From contig NZ_BMXF01000001.1 of the NCBI RefSeq assembly GCF_014651615.1, forward strand, positions 713,632 to 777,631: a stretch of 64,000 nucleotides of DNA. Reading direction: 5' to 3'. The DNA is from Persicitalea jodogahamensis. GTDB lineage: Bacteria > Bacteroidota > Bacteroidia > Cytophagales > Spirosomataceae. Shown one piece after another: positions 28,324 to 37,571 of the stretch (its first letter is position 1; each line of letters starts with the position of its first letter). The position numbers and the translations under genes were made by a program. The notes under the pieces are model-generated. The model ran no database searches, had not been told where the DNA came from, and saw only the letters and a list, made by a program, of their open reading frames with translations.

Positions 28324-29583
28324 ATGACGACCTACCAAGGTAAAACTAAATATCAGCACTTGTTCAGCCTCCCGGTCATTGTGGCTGCCCTGGGTTATTT
28401 CGTTGATATCTACGATCTGCAGCTTTTCGGCATTGTGCGTATTCCCAGTCTGCTGGGTTTGGGCCTGACCATGGAACAGGCCGACGCCGTGGGAACCGAC
28501 ATCATCAATTACCAAATGATCGGGTTATTGCTAGGCGGCCTTTTATGGGGAATTCTGGGTGACAAGAAAGGACGGTTGTCGGTACTTTTTGGCTCCATCA
28601 TTACTTATTCGCTGGCCAACGTTGCCTGTGGTTTTATTCCCCAGATAGAATTCATGGATAAGATTGAAGCCTACAAATGGCTGCGCTTCGTGGCGGGTGT
28701 CGGCTTGGCAGGAGAGCTGGGAGCAGGGATCACGCTGGTGTCAGAGAGCTTGCCCAAGGAGTTGCGGGCCATCGGTACCTCACTGGTGGCGGGCGTTGGC
28801 TTACTGGGAGCAGTGGTAGGTACTTTCACCGTCCGGCTCTCGGGCGACTGGACCATCGCTTATTTCGTGGGCGGCGCAATGGGCTTTTTGCTGTTGCTGC
28901 TACGGGTCGGCGTAGTGGAATCGGGGATTTACAAGGATATCACCGATAAGGCGCACGTGATGAAAGGCGATTTTTTCTCTTTCTTTACCAACAAAGAACG
29001 CTTCATCAAGTACCTCAAATGCATCGGTATCGGTATGCCCACCTGGTTTTGTATCGGGATTCTGGCTTACCAGAGCAACCAGTTCGGCAAAGCGCTGGGC
29101 ATTCCTGAAACGATTGATCCCGGTCTCGCTATTATGTGGGCTTATATCGGTATTTCGGCGGGCGATTTCGGCAGCGGCTTTCTCAGCCAAGCATTGCGTT
29201 CACGAAAGAAAGCGATCGCCTGGATGATGGGTTTTTCGCTGGTTGGTGTCTTGCTTTTCCTTTTTGCCGGCATAAAATCTGCCGAAATGCTGTATGCACT
29301 TTGCTGCTGGCTGGGTCTGGGTACAGGCTACTGGGCCATGTTTGTAACGGTGGGAGCTGAGCAGTTCGGCACCAACCTGCGGGCGACGGCGGCCACCACC
29401 GTACCCAACTTCGTGCGCGGTGCCCTGATTCCGATGAATATGCTTTTTGTAGCCTGGAAGCCTTCGCTGGATGTCATCCTGGCGGGATTTGCGGTGGGCG
29501 TGCTAGCCTATGCCATTGGATTTTACTCCACGCTTACTATTCCGGAAACGCATGATAAGGATCTGGATTTTCTGGAAGCTTAG
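28324..29583 (+). CDS. MFS transporter
   Basis: This 419-residue inner-membrane protein has about 12 hydrophobic helices. It has the MFS loop motif between helices 2 and 3 (LGDKKGRLSVLFGS) and an intracellular TDKAHVMKGDFFSFFTNKE-like loop separating the halves. The N-terminal residues YFVDIYDLQLFG resemble metabolite:proton symporters of the sugar/aromatic-acid group. The substrate cannot be told. Its stop overlaps the convergent 2OG-oxygenase stop by four bases, and no terminator hairpin separates the two. Confidence 0.9.
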   Translation: MTTYQGKTKYQHLFSLPVIVAALGYFVDIYDLQLFGIVRIPSLLGLGLTMEQADAVGTDIINYQMIGLLLGGLLWGILGDKKGRLSVLFGSIITYSLANVACGFIPQIEFMDKIEAYKWLRFVAGVGLAGELGAGITLVSESLPKELRAIGTSLVAGVGLLGAVVGTFTVRLSGDWTIAYFVGGAMGFLLLLLRVGVVESGIYKDITDKAHVMKGDFFSFFTNKERFIKYLKCIGIGMPTWFCIGILAYQSNQFGKALGIPETIDPGLAIMWAYIGISAGDFGSGFLSQALRSRKKAIAWMMGFSLVGVLLFLFAGIKSAEMLYALCCWLGLGTGYWAMFVTVGAEQFGTNLRATAATTVPNFVRGALIPMNMLFVAWKPSLDVILAGFAVGVLAYAIGFYSTLTIPETHDKDLDFLEA

Positions 29584-30182
29584 GAGGCAGGTGACGCTTT
29601 ATGAACCCAGCAATTGATCGCAAATCTATAATCCTTGAACGTCGCCCCCGGACAAACGATGGGCAGCACCTCGTGGTGGACATAAGACTGGAATACTAAA
29701 AGTGAATTGTGGGTAGGTTCCAGCATGACGGGTTCATCGTCGCCGGGCATAATTTCAAGTGGGTAGATTTTCAATTGTCCCCCGCTGAATGCCTTGGGCA
29801 TACTGTGCATGTAGTACACTGCGCTCAGAACCCGGTCACCGGTTTCGCCCAGTCGCATATCAATGTGGGGCTTAAAGAAAGCACCGTCGCCATGAGCTGC
29901 TATTTCAAGTTCGAGTTTTTCCCTTCTTTTAAAATCTGCCATTTTTAACCCTTTCAGCATTTCAGGATAAAATGCGTGAATTTTTTCATGGAGTATGGCA
30001 TCGAATGGGCCAAGGTCACGCCATACTTTTGAAATTCGCATCTTTTCATTGACTTTGCCCTCTTTACCGACTTGTGCAGACGTGTACTTGTCCTCATTCC
30101 CGACGGCGTAGTCGAATATCTGCTGGCTAAGCTCGTCGCTGAGAAAATTTTCGACGTGCATGTAAGGGAATAACTTAGGCAT
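29580..30182 (-). CDS. 2-oxoglutarate/Fe(II)-dependent oxygenase-like protein
   Basis: The 200-residue protein has the iron site of 2OG oxygenases: His-x-Asp in FFKPHIDMR, a distal His in YVHHEVLP and the 2-oxoglutarate-binding Arg in FKDYRFAINCW. It is the size of PiuC- or prolyl-4-hydroxylase-like members, which hydroxylate proteins or small molecules. The target is unknown. The gene ends within the stop of the MFS gene on the other strand; upstream is a long gene-poor stretch. Confidence 0.82.
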   Translation of the reverse strand: MPKLFPYMHVENFLSDELSQQIFDYAVGNEDKYTSAQVGKEGKVNEKMRISKVWRDLGPFDAILHEKIHAFYPEMLKGLKMADFKRREKLELEIAAHGDGAFFKPHIDMRLGETGDRVLSAVYYMHSMPKAFSGGQLKIYPLEIMPGDDEPVMLEPTHNSLLVFQSYVHHEVLPIVCPGATFKDYRFAINCWVHKASPAS

Positions 30183-30302
30183 TTTTTTAAGAAGCGTTTA
30201 GGTTGTATGATTCAGGATAGCTGTACTCAAGAGTCAAGTTTGCGAATTCCGAGAAATTTGGCGTGAATATACTGGGAATCCATGTCGAGGACAAGACTAT
30301 GG

Positions 30303-30329
30303 CTCATTCACTCAAATTGAGTGAATGAG
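30303..30329. repeat. 27-nt near-perfect inverted repeat
   Basis: Two 13-nt arms (CTCATTCACTCAA and its complement) flank a single central base. It is followed by AGTCTATTTTT on the plus strand. It lies between the 2OG-oxygenase start (30182) and a broken acetyltransferase gene. With a one-base centre it suits a dimeric protein site or a remnant better than an RNA hairpin; no intact plus-strand gene ends here. Confidence 0.6.
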
Positions 30330-30437
30330 GAGTCTATTTTTGATACTAAACTTTAAAGTCAAATCCGATACTGGTCCTACTTTGCAGAGGTTTTGGGGTG
30401 TTGGCAGTGGTAATGAATTGGACAGAGGGAAAAGAAT

Positions 30438-30774
30438 ATGCCTGTAATGACTGATCATGGCGGTGCCGAGCTGAGTAACCTATCAATGGAACATATAAAG
30501 ATCGAAATCGGGTTCTGGTTGCTCACAGACTACTGGGGGAAAGGGGCCATGTCAGAAACTTTCAGCCATATCTGTCGTTACGGTTTTGACCACTCATCCT
30601 GCGCAGAATCAAATGATTTGTGGAAACCGGAAATGTAAACGGTAACGATTCTTTACCAAATTCGATTTCCGGCATGAAGGTACGATGGCTGACTGGGAAG
30701 TGAAAAACGGCAAATTTATCAGCCTGAATGTGTACGACAAGCTGAGTGAGGATTCAGCGATGAAATCGGCCTAG
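30438..30774 (+). pseudogene. Broken GNAT (RimJ/RimL-type) acetyltransferase
   Basis: Three frames each hold a piece of one acetyltransferase. Frame A (30438-30638) reads IEIGFWLLTDYWGKGAMSET, a typical acetyl-CoA-binding segment. A second frame continues with RRIK, an internal TGA, then FVETGNVNG. A third gives FRHEGTMADWEVKNGKFISL and a stop at 30774, as at the C-terminus of the family. At least two frameshifts and one nonsense change break it, and the N-terminus is missing. The remaining stretch from 30775 to secA has no other gene. Confidence 0.8.
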
Positions 30775-31095
30775 CCGCTCAGATTCATACCTGCCATCTG
30801 CTGCTTATCATCTTCATATCTGGTAAAAGTACCCTTTGAATTCTCTGCAACCTGCTAATAATCAATCTTCCCTCTACTTCTGCAAAATCAAATTATAAAA
30901 CCAACGGCCAAAGAATTAACTTTGCGATTTGAAACTCAGTCTGACTGACAATCTGGCATTCAGCGGCTTTCGGGCGTATTATTTTTCAAAACATTAATTG
31001 GAAAAGTTTCGCCGCTCGCATGCGTTCAAATTTTGTTCGATAAATTGACGATACCCTTGACCAGGAGCGGCTTCAACACTATATAAGAAATCACC

Positions 31096-34000
31096 ATGTT
31101 AAAAATATTCAGTAAACTCTTCGGCACTAAGGCCGATCGCGACTTGAAGGAACTCACGCCCTATGTGGGTCGTATTAACGCTGAGTTCGAGCAGTTGGCC
31201 TCTATTTCCAACGACGAACTGCGGCAGCGGGCTACTGACCTGCGCGCATACATCGCTGAGCAACTCAAACCAATCGACGACCAAATAGCTACGCTCAAGC
31301 AGCAGGCAGAGGACGAGCCAGACGTAGATAGCAAGGAAGCGATATTCAAGCAAATCGATGATCTTGGCGAGGAGCGCAACCAAGAGTTGGAGAAAGTGCT
31401 GGAAGAAATTCTGCCAAAAGGTTTTGCTATCGTCAAGGAAACGGCCCGTCGCTTCAAGGAAAATGACCAATTGGAGGTGACCGCTTCCTTCTTCGACCGC
31501 GAAGTGGCAGCGAAGAAGTCGCACGTTACAATCGACGGCGAGAAAGCCATTTGGCAGAGTACCTGGAATGTGATCGGCCAGCCTACCCGCTGGCAGATGG
31601 TGCATTATGATGTACAGCTGGTAGGGGGTGTAGTGCTGCACAAGGGTAAAATTGCTGAAATGGCCACAGGTGAAGGTAAAACACTGGTAGCCACGCTGCC
31701 CGCTTTCCTCAATGCCCTGGCCGGACTAGGCGTTCACATTGTAACGGTAAACGACTACCTTGCCAAACGTGATGCGGAATGGAATGCCCCTTTGTTCGAG
31801 TTTCATGGCATGAGCGTGGACTGTATCGACCGCCACGAACCCAATACTTTGGCCCGGCGCAACGCTTACAAAGCTGACCTGACGTACGGTACCAACAACG
31901 AATTCGGCTTTGACTACCTCCGTGACAATATGTCTCGCTCGCCGGAGGAGCTCGTGCAGCGGAAGCACCACTTTGCAATGGTGGATGAAGTTGACTCCGT
32001 GCTGATCGACGACGCCCGGACTCCCCTTATTATCAGTGGTCCTGTGCCGAGAGGCGACGAGCAGGAGTATATGGAACTCAAGCCTCGTGTAGCCCGTATC
32101 GTGGAAGCGCAGCGTAAGCTGACCATGGAACTGCTAAACGACGCACGGAAAAAGATTGCTGCCGGAGATAAGGAAGAGGGTGGATTGGCACTGTTCCGTG
32201 CTTTCCGCGGAACGCCTAAGTATAAACCTCTCATCAAGTTTTTGAGTGAGGGCGGTATGAAAGCCCTTTTGCAGGAAACCGAGGGTATCTATTTGGCCGA
32301 AAATCAGAAACGGATGCCCGAAGCTGACGCGCCACTTTACTTCACCATCGACGAGCGGCAAAACAGCATTGAACTCACCGAAAAAGGCATTGATTTCCTG
32401 ACCGGCGAGTCGGTTGAGACCAACTTTTTCATCATGCCCGACATCGCTGTCGAGCTAAATGATATAGAGAAAGATGCGGAACTCAACGAACAAGAGCGTG
32501 TCGTAAAGAAAGAGGCCTTAATTCGCGATTATACTGTAAAAGCTGCGCGGATCCATACAGTCAACCAGTTGCTGAAAGCCTATAATCTGTTCGAAAAGGA
32601 CGTCGAGTACGTCATTATGGACGGAAAAGTTAAGATTGTGGATGAGCAGACCGGTCGTATCATGGATGGTCGCCGCTACTCTGATGGGCTGCACCAGGCT
32701 ATAGAGGCCAAGGAAAGTGTAAAAGTCGAAGACGCCACGCAGACTTATGCCACCGTCACTTTACAGAACTACTTCCGCATGTACCACAAACTGGCGGGTA
32801 TGACTGGAACGGCCGAAACGGAGGCTGGCGAATTCTGGGAAATTTATAAACTGGACGTCGTATCCATCCCGACTAACGTTCCTGTGATCAGGAAGGACGA
32901 AGAAGATAAAGTGTATCGCTCGGTGCGCGAAAAGTACAATGCTGTGGCCGACGAAATCGTGGAGATGGTTGAAGGTGGCCGTCCGGTGCTTGTCGGTACC
33001 ACCTCCGTCGAAAATTCGGAGATCATAAGCCGGATGCTGACTTTACGTAAGATACCCCACCAGGTACTTAACGCTAAGCAGCACCAGCGCGAGGCTGACG
33101 TGGTGTCTCAGGCGGGTATTCCCGGCACGGTGACTATCGCCACCAACATGGCAGGACGCGGTACCGACATCAAGCTGACGCCTGATGCCAAAGCAGCGGG
33201 CGGGCTGGCTATTATCGGTACCGAGCGGCACGAAAGTCGCCGGGTCGACCGCCAGCTGCGAGGACGTGCCGGACGGCAAGGCGACACGGGCTCGTCGCAG
33301 TTTTTTGTATCGCTGGAAGATAATCTGATGCGACTTTTCGGCTCTGACCGCATGGCCAAGGTCATGGATCGCATGGGCCTGGAAGAAGGGGAGGTGATTC
33401 AGCACAGCATGATTACTAAGTCGATTGAACGCGCTCAGCGTAAGGTAGAGGAGAACAACTTCGGAACCCGGAAGCGACTACTTGAGTACGACGATGTGAT
33501 GAACTACCAGCGCGACGCCATTTATCGCCGTCGTCGCAATGCTCTGTTTGGTGAACGCCTGGCGGTGGACATTGCCAACACGCTGTTCGACGTTTGCGAG
33601 GATATCGTGGCTAGTACTGGTAGCGATTACGCCGAATTTGAACTGGCCACACTGACTGCCATTGGCATTGAACCGCCTTTCGACGAAAGTGAATACGGCG
33701 GGATGAATGCCGCTCAGCGCTCTCAAAAACTTTACCAGGCGGCAGAGAAGCATTACCGCGAAAAGAACGCGACGATTGCCGCAAAGGCCCTCCCTGTATT
33801 GAAGCAGATTCATGCCGAGCGCGGCGCTACGATTTCCGAAATCATGATTCCGTTTACTGACGGAATGAGGCAGGCGGGCGTTGTGGTGAATCTGGAAAAA
33901 GCCATCAAAACTGAGGGACGTGAAATTGTCCGCGAGATGGAAAAGGCTATCGTGCTTTCGCTTATCGACCAGGAATGGAAGGAGCACCTGCGCGAAATGG

Positions 34001-34443
34001 ACGATCTGAAGCAGTCGGTGCAGAATGCCGTGTTCGAGCAGAAAGACCCGCTATTGATTTACAAATTCGAATCCGTCGAGCTATTCAAGCGCTTCCTGAG
34101 CAAGGTGAATTTCGACATGCTTTCGTTCCTGATGAAAGCTGATATTCCTCAGGAGCAGACTGCGCCGGAAAACGTACAGCGACCACCAGCCCGTCGGCAG
34201 CCGAATCCGGCCCTGCAAACTAACCGGGGAGAGGAAACCGAAGACTCTGGAGAAAATGGTCCCAACCAGCATGCACGTCACATGGAAAATACCGTAAAGC
34301 AGCAACCTGCCCGTTCGATCAAAATTGCTGATCGCAATCAGAAAGTAACGGTGCAGTATCGCGATGGCCGTGTCTTGAAAAATATTAAGTATAAGAAAGT
34401 GGAGCAGGATGTGGAAAACGGAGTTTGCGTGGTAATGGAATAG
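31096..34443 (+). CDS. secA: Preprotein translocase ATPase SecA
   Basis: SecA drives proteins through SecYEG with ATP. Visible motifs are Walker A MATGEGKT (190-197), the DEAD-like VDEVDSVLIDDART, and the motif VI block ERHESRRVDRQLRGRAGRQGD. At 1115 residues it is of the long Bacteroidetes type. The C-terminal Cys-rich zinc element (CxC…) of E. coli SecA is absent; the end is instead a lineage-type tail (VQYRDGRVLKNIKYKKVE). A TAACTTTG at 30917-30924 could be its -7 element. psd follows after about 100 nt on the same strand. Confidence 0.97.
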   Translation: MLKIFSKLFGTKADRDLKELTPYVGRINAEFEQLASISNDELRQRATDLRAYIAEQLKPIDDQIATLKQQAEDEPDVDSKEAIFKQIDDLGEERNQELEKVLEEILPKGFAIVKETARRFKENDQLEVTASFFDREVAAKKSHVTIDGEKAIWQSTWNVIGQPTRWQMVHYDVQLVGGVVLHKGKIAEMATGEGKTLVATLPAFLNALAGLGVHIVTVNDYLAKRDAEWNAPLFEFHGMSVDCIDRHEPNTLARRNAYKADLTYGTNNEFGFDYLRDNMSRSPEELVQRKHHFAMVDEVDSVLIDDARTPLIISGPVPRGDEQEYMELKPRVARIVEAQRKLTMELLNDARKKIAAGDKEEGGLALFRAFRGTPKYKPLIKFLSEGGMKALLQETEGIYLAENQKRMPEADAPLYFTIDERQNSIELTEKGIDFLTGESVETNFFIMPDIAVELNDIEKDAELNEQERVVKKEALIRDYTVKAARIHTVNQLLKAYNLFEKDVEYVIMDGKVKIVDEQTGRIMDGRRYSDGLHQAIEAKESVKVEDATQTYATVTLQNYFRMYHKLAGMTGTAETEAGEFWEIYKLDVVSIPTNVPVIRKDEEDKVYRSVREKYNAVADEIVEMVEGGRPVLVGTTSVENSEIISRMLTLRKIPHQVLNAKQHQREADVVSQAGIPGTVTIATNMAGRGTDIKLTPDAKAAGGLAIIGTERHESRRVDRQLRGRAGRQGDTGSSQFFVSLEDNLMRLFGSDRMAKVMDRMGLEEGEVIQHSMITKSIERAQRKVEENNFGTRKRLLEYDDVMNYQRDAIYRRRRNALFGERLAVDIANTLFDVCEDIVASTGSDYAEFELATLTAIGIEPPFDESEYGGMNAAQRSQKLYQAAEKHYREKNATIAAKALPVLKQIHAERGATISEIMIPFTDGMRQAGVVVNLEKAIKTEGREIVREMEKAIVLSLIDQEWKEHLREMDDLKQSVQNAVFEQKDPLLIYKFESVELFKRFLSKVNFDMLSFLMKADIPQEQTAPENVQRPPARRQPNPALQTNRGEETEDSGENGPNQHARHMENTVKQQPARSIKIADRNQKVTVQYRDGRVLKNIKYKKVEQDVENGVCVVME

Positions 34444-34544
34444 TAGTTTGGATCCTATGAAGGGCAGCCTGCGCTGTTCAGGGTTTGTGAGTGAGTGCTC
34501 TATAACTCTGATTCATTGACTGATAAATTCATAAACTTTAAAAA

Positions 34545-35207
34545 ATGAAACTCCATAAGGAAGGCTATGTAATAATGGGCGGTACGGCTCTACTTTTGCT
34601 CCTGATCAACTGGGGCGTGCGTTATTTTATACCTGAGTTAGTCTGGCTGCATTGGCTTTTACTGGTTGCCAGTGTTGTGTTCTTTTTTCTGATCGTCCAG
34701 TTTTTTCGTGTTCCCGCGCGGGTCGTAACTACCGACGAAAGCCGGATTATAGCTCCCTGCGACGGCAAAGTAGTGGTAATAGAAGAGGTGGTGGAAAATG
34801 AGTATTTCAAAGGCCCCCGACGTCAGATCAGCATATTTATGTCGCCGCTCAACGTTCACGTTAATTGGAATCCGATCAGCGGCGTGGTGAAGTACTTCAA
34901 GTACCATCCCGGGCTGTACCTCGTGGCGTGGCATCCGAAATCCAGTACCGACAATGAGCGCACAACTACCGTGATTCAGAACTCACAGGGGGTAGAGATC
35001 CTGTTTCGTCAGATTGCGGGCGCCGTGGCCCGGCGCATCCGCTGGTACGTCAAGGAAGGCGATCGAGTGAAACAAAGTACCCAGATGGGTTTTATCAAAT
35101 TTGGCTCGCGTGTAGATGTATTCGTGCCGTTGGACGCCGAAATAAAAGTGAACCTGAACGATAAGACAGTGGGTAGCGTAACGGTTCTTGCCGAGTTGAA
35201 GTCATAG
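34545..35207 (+). CDS. psd: Phosphatidylserine decarboxylase proenzyme (short form)
   Basis: The enzyme makes phosphatidylethanolamine from phosphatidylserine at the inner membrane. The self-cleavage site that creates the pyruvoyl group is the FGS in GFIKFGSRVD, and the core segments PCDGKV and ISIFMSPLNVHVNWNPISG are present. At 220 residues it is the short type. Two N-terminal hydrophobic helices (about 12-55) anchor it. It lies downstream of secA. Confidence 0.94.
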   Translation: MKLHKEGYVIMGGTALLLLLINWGVRYFIPELVWLHWLLLVASVVFFFLIVQFFRVPARVVTTDESRIIAPCDGKVVVIEEVVENEYFKGPRRQISIFMSPLNVHVNWNPISGVVKYFKYHPGLYLVAWHPKSSTDNERTTTVIQNSQGVEILFRQIAGAVARRIRWYVKEGDRVKQSTQMGFIKFGSRVDVFVPLDAEIKVNLNDKTVGSVTVLAELKS

Positions 35208-35272
35208 GGTCAGGCGTAACTGCGTACGCTCGCCTAATCCATCATTAGCTAGGAGTGAGGGTACTTTTTCAA

Positions 35273-35893
35273 TTAAAATAACCGCCAGCCACTAATTTGC
35301 TGGAAAAACCCTGGTACAGCTGCCGGGTATACTGCCGCCATAAAGAGCAACCCGAAGATAGCTCCGTACATGTGGGCATCATGGTTGACAAAACCCGTTC
35401 CCCGCCGGGATTCGTAGTAGGAATAACCGATGAACAGTATGCCGAAGATGAAGCCGGGGATACACAACAAAAAGTAAAGGCAGATTTCCAGCAACGGCGC
35501 GTAAAGTACCGCTGCGAATAATACGGCAGCTACCCCACCCGATGCTCCCAGGGAGTTGTATCCTGAGTTGTTTCGATGCTTCAAAAAGGTAGGAACATCC
35601 GAAGCGATGATTCCGAGCAGGTACAAAGCTCCAAAATAAATCCGCCCGTTGCCCCCGAACAACATCCCGAAAAGTCGCTCGATGCCCTCGCCGATAAACC
35701 AGAGCGTGAGCATATTGAACAAAAGGTGCATGAAATCCGCGTGAACGAAACCGGACGTGATGAAACGGTAGTATTGGCCTTTTTTAGAAACCTTATAAGG
35801 ATTCAGGACCATGTTTTCCAGCGTCGAGGGATTCTGCCAGGAATAGTAGCTGATTGCGACTGTAACAAGAATAATGATAAGTGTGAGAGACAT
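35273..35893 (-). CDS. Rhomboid-family intramembrane serine protease
   Basis: The protein has about six hydrophobic helices and rhomboid motifs: FVHADFMHLLFNM, the catalytic serine in LGASGGVAA, and the catalytic His in NHDAHMYGAIFG. Rhomboids cut membrane helices within the bilayer. I place the start at ATG 35893 (206 residues), because the upstream 31 codons are not family-like and the helix begins right after it. Substrates are unknown. It converges on psd; the prenyl synthase gene lies upstream on the same strand. Confidence 0.9.
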   Translation of the reverse strand: MSLTLIIILVTVAISYYSWQNPSTLENMVLNPYKVSKKGQYYRFITSGFVHADFMHLLFNMLTLWFIGEGIERLFGMLFGGNGRIYFGALYLLGIIASDVPTFLKHRNNSGYNSLGASGGVAAVLFAAVLYAPLLEICLYFLLCIPGFIFGILFIGYSYYESRRGTGFVNHDAHMYGAIFGLLFMAAVYPAAVPGFFQQISGWRLF

Positions 35894-36004
35894 GGGCAAT
35901 TTTGAATGAGAGGATAAGAGGTTGATTGGATGATAAAGCAGGCAGACGAAAGAAAGATTCCCCGCTCGGGTGGCCCCGTCATTCAATCAATCGCTCATCG
36001 ACGA

Positions 36005-36979
36005 TTAGTTCTCCCGCTCGACCAGCTGATGCACGAAGCTTAAAAGTGGTTCTTTTCGAGCGGGTTCGGCTTGCAGCCTTTCCAGACAGTCAAAGCCTTT
36101 GTCAAAGTGTTCTGTAATCTTTTGTTCGGTAAAGGTGCGGATTTTTAGCGAATCGTAAATGGCCGTAACGGCTTTTACTTTTTCCTCTTTGTCAAATTCC
36201 TTTTCCGATACCCATTTATCCAATTCGGTCTTGGCCGAATCTTCTGCTCTTTCGAGTGCCTCGATTAACAGGAATGTTTTTTTATTGGCAATAATGTCGC
36301 CGCCCACCTGCTTGCCAAATTTGGCCGGGTCACCGTAGACATCCAGAAGGTCGTCCTTCAATTGAAATCCGATGCCCATGCTGACGCCCGCTTCGTAGAG
36401 CAACGTAGTAGCCTCCTCATCGGCTCCGGCGACGATACCGCCCAATTCGAGCGCAAAGCCCAGCAAAACGGAGGTTTTCAGTCGTATCATGTTGAGGTAC
36501 TCTGCCTCGGTCACATCCCAGCGTGTTTCGAAATTCATATCGAGTTGCTGACCTTCGCAAACTGCCGCCGCCGTTTCATTGAAGCGCTTTATGACACGTT
36601 TGAGCCGATCACCATCTACTTCCAATAACAAATCGTAAGCCCTCACCAGCATCACATCACCTGACAAGATTGCGATGTTTGCATTCCACTTTTCGTGCAC
36701 GGTGGGCTGGCCACGCCGCAACGGTGCGCAGTCCATGATGTCATCATGCATCAGGGTGAAATTATGAAAGACTTCAACAGCCTGAGCCGGTTTGAGCGCT
36801 TTGCGCCATTCATCGGTGTAGAGGGCAGCGGCCATTAGCGTCATCAACGGGCGCAGCCGCTTGCCGCTCAGCGACATGATGTACCGGATAGGTTCGTAGA
36901 GTTCGGCGGGATGTTTGCCGTAAGTATTTTGCTCGATTTCATCCTGCAGAGCTTGCAGTAGTTGGTCGGGTGTAGTCAT
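36005..36979 (-). CDS. Polyprenyl diphosphate synthase (short-chain type likely)
   Basis: The 324-residue enzyme condenses isopentenyl diphosphate with an allylic diphosphate. Both Asp-rich motifs are clear: the first in LMHDDIMDCAPLRRGQPT and the second in QLKDDLLDVYGD. A Phe sits five positions before the first motif, which in this family points to a short product (farnesyl or geranylgeranyl diphosphate). That is inference; the sequence does not decide the chain length. It lies upstream of the rhomboid gene on the same strand; whether they share a transcript is uncertain. Confidence 0.9.
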   Translation of the reverse strand: MTTPDQLLQALQDEIEQNTYGKHPAELYEPIRYIMSLSGKRLRPLMTLMAAALYTDEWRKALKPAQAVEVFHNFTLMHDDIMDCAPLRRGQPTVHEKWNANIAILSGDVMLVRAYDLLLEVDGDRLKRVIKRFNETAAAVCEGQQLDMNFETRWDVTEAEYLNMIRLKTSVLLGFALELGGIVAGADEEATTLLYEAGVSMGIGFQLKDDLLDVYGDPAKFGKQVGGDIIANKKTFLLIEALERAEDSAKTELDKWVSEKEFDKEEKVKAVTAIYDSLKIRTFTEQKITEHFDKGFDCLERLQAEPARKEPLLSFVHQLVEREN

Positions 36980-37069
36980 TCGCGAATCAATTCTGCTCTC
37001 TTCAACCGTATTAGGGTGGTTAGGGTTTTAAAAAAAGAAAATGACCTTCAAAAGAGACTGGCAAATTAC

Positions 37070-37531
37070 CTATTTCTCCTGCAGTATTTGTTTTTCAAAG
37101 CATACGCTATTGGCTACTCCGGCGTAGGGGCCATAATTCTCAATAATCTGGTAGCCCGATTTTTTGTAAAGTGCGATGGCCTCGGGTTGCTTTTTTCCAG
37201 TTTCGAGAATGCAATATTCGTAGCCAAGCTCCTTTGCCCAATTTTCCAGTTCATTCAGCATTATTGTGGCAATTCCTCTGCCTCTCCCTTCAGGCGTAAC
37301 ATACATCCGTTTCACTTCAATCTTCTCCGGCTGGTATTCCCGGATAGCTCCGCAACCGATTGGCCGGTCACCATCATAAGCTACGACAACATGTTTGATC
37401 AGATCGAGTTTGTTGAACTGGGAGTAAAAAGCGTTGTCTTCGCCGTCGCGTACTTTCAGGTCGGCGTCGAGTAGTTTCACCAAGTCGGTGAAGTCCTGGC
37501 TCTGGGAGTTGGTTCTTAGGATAGTTATCAT
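37070..37531 (-). CDS. GNAT-family N-acetyltransferase
   Basis: The 153-residue protein shows GNAT features: DRPIGCGAIREY, then VKRMYVTPEGRGRGIATIMLNELENWAKELG (acetyl-CoA loop RGRGIA) and a closing ALYKKSGYQIIENYG. The substrate is unknown. The frame is open far upstream (to 37672) through codons overlapping the M28 peptidase gene, but homologues start at the ATG 37531. It lies about 40 nt downstream of the M28 gene and may be co-transcribed. Confidence 0.88.
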   Translation of the reverse strand: MITILRTNSQSQDFTDLVKLLDADLKVRDGEDNAFYSQFNKLDLIKHVVVAYDGDRPIGCGAIREYQPEKIEVKRMYVTPEGRGRGIATIMLNELENWAKELGYEYCILETGKKQPEAIALYKKSGYQIIENYGPYAGVANSVCFEKQILQEK

Positions 37532-37571
37532 CGGAAAAAGCGTTTTCTGACGTCTTTCTATTTTACAGAAA

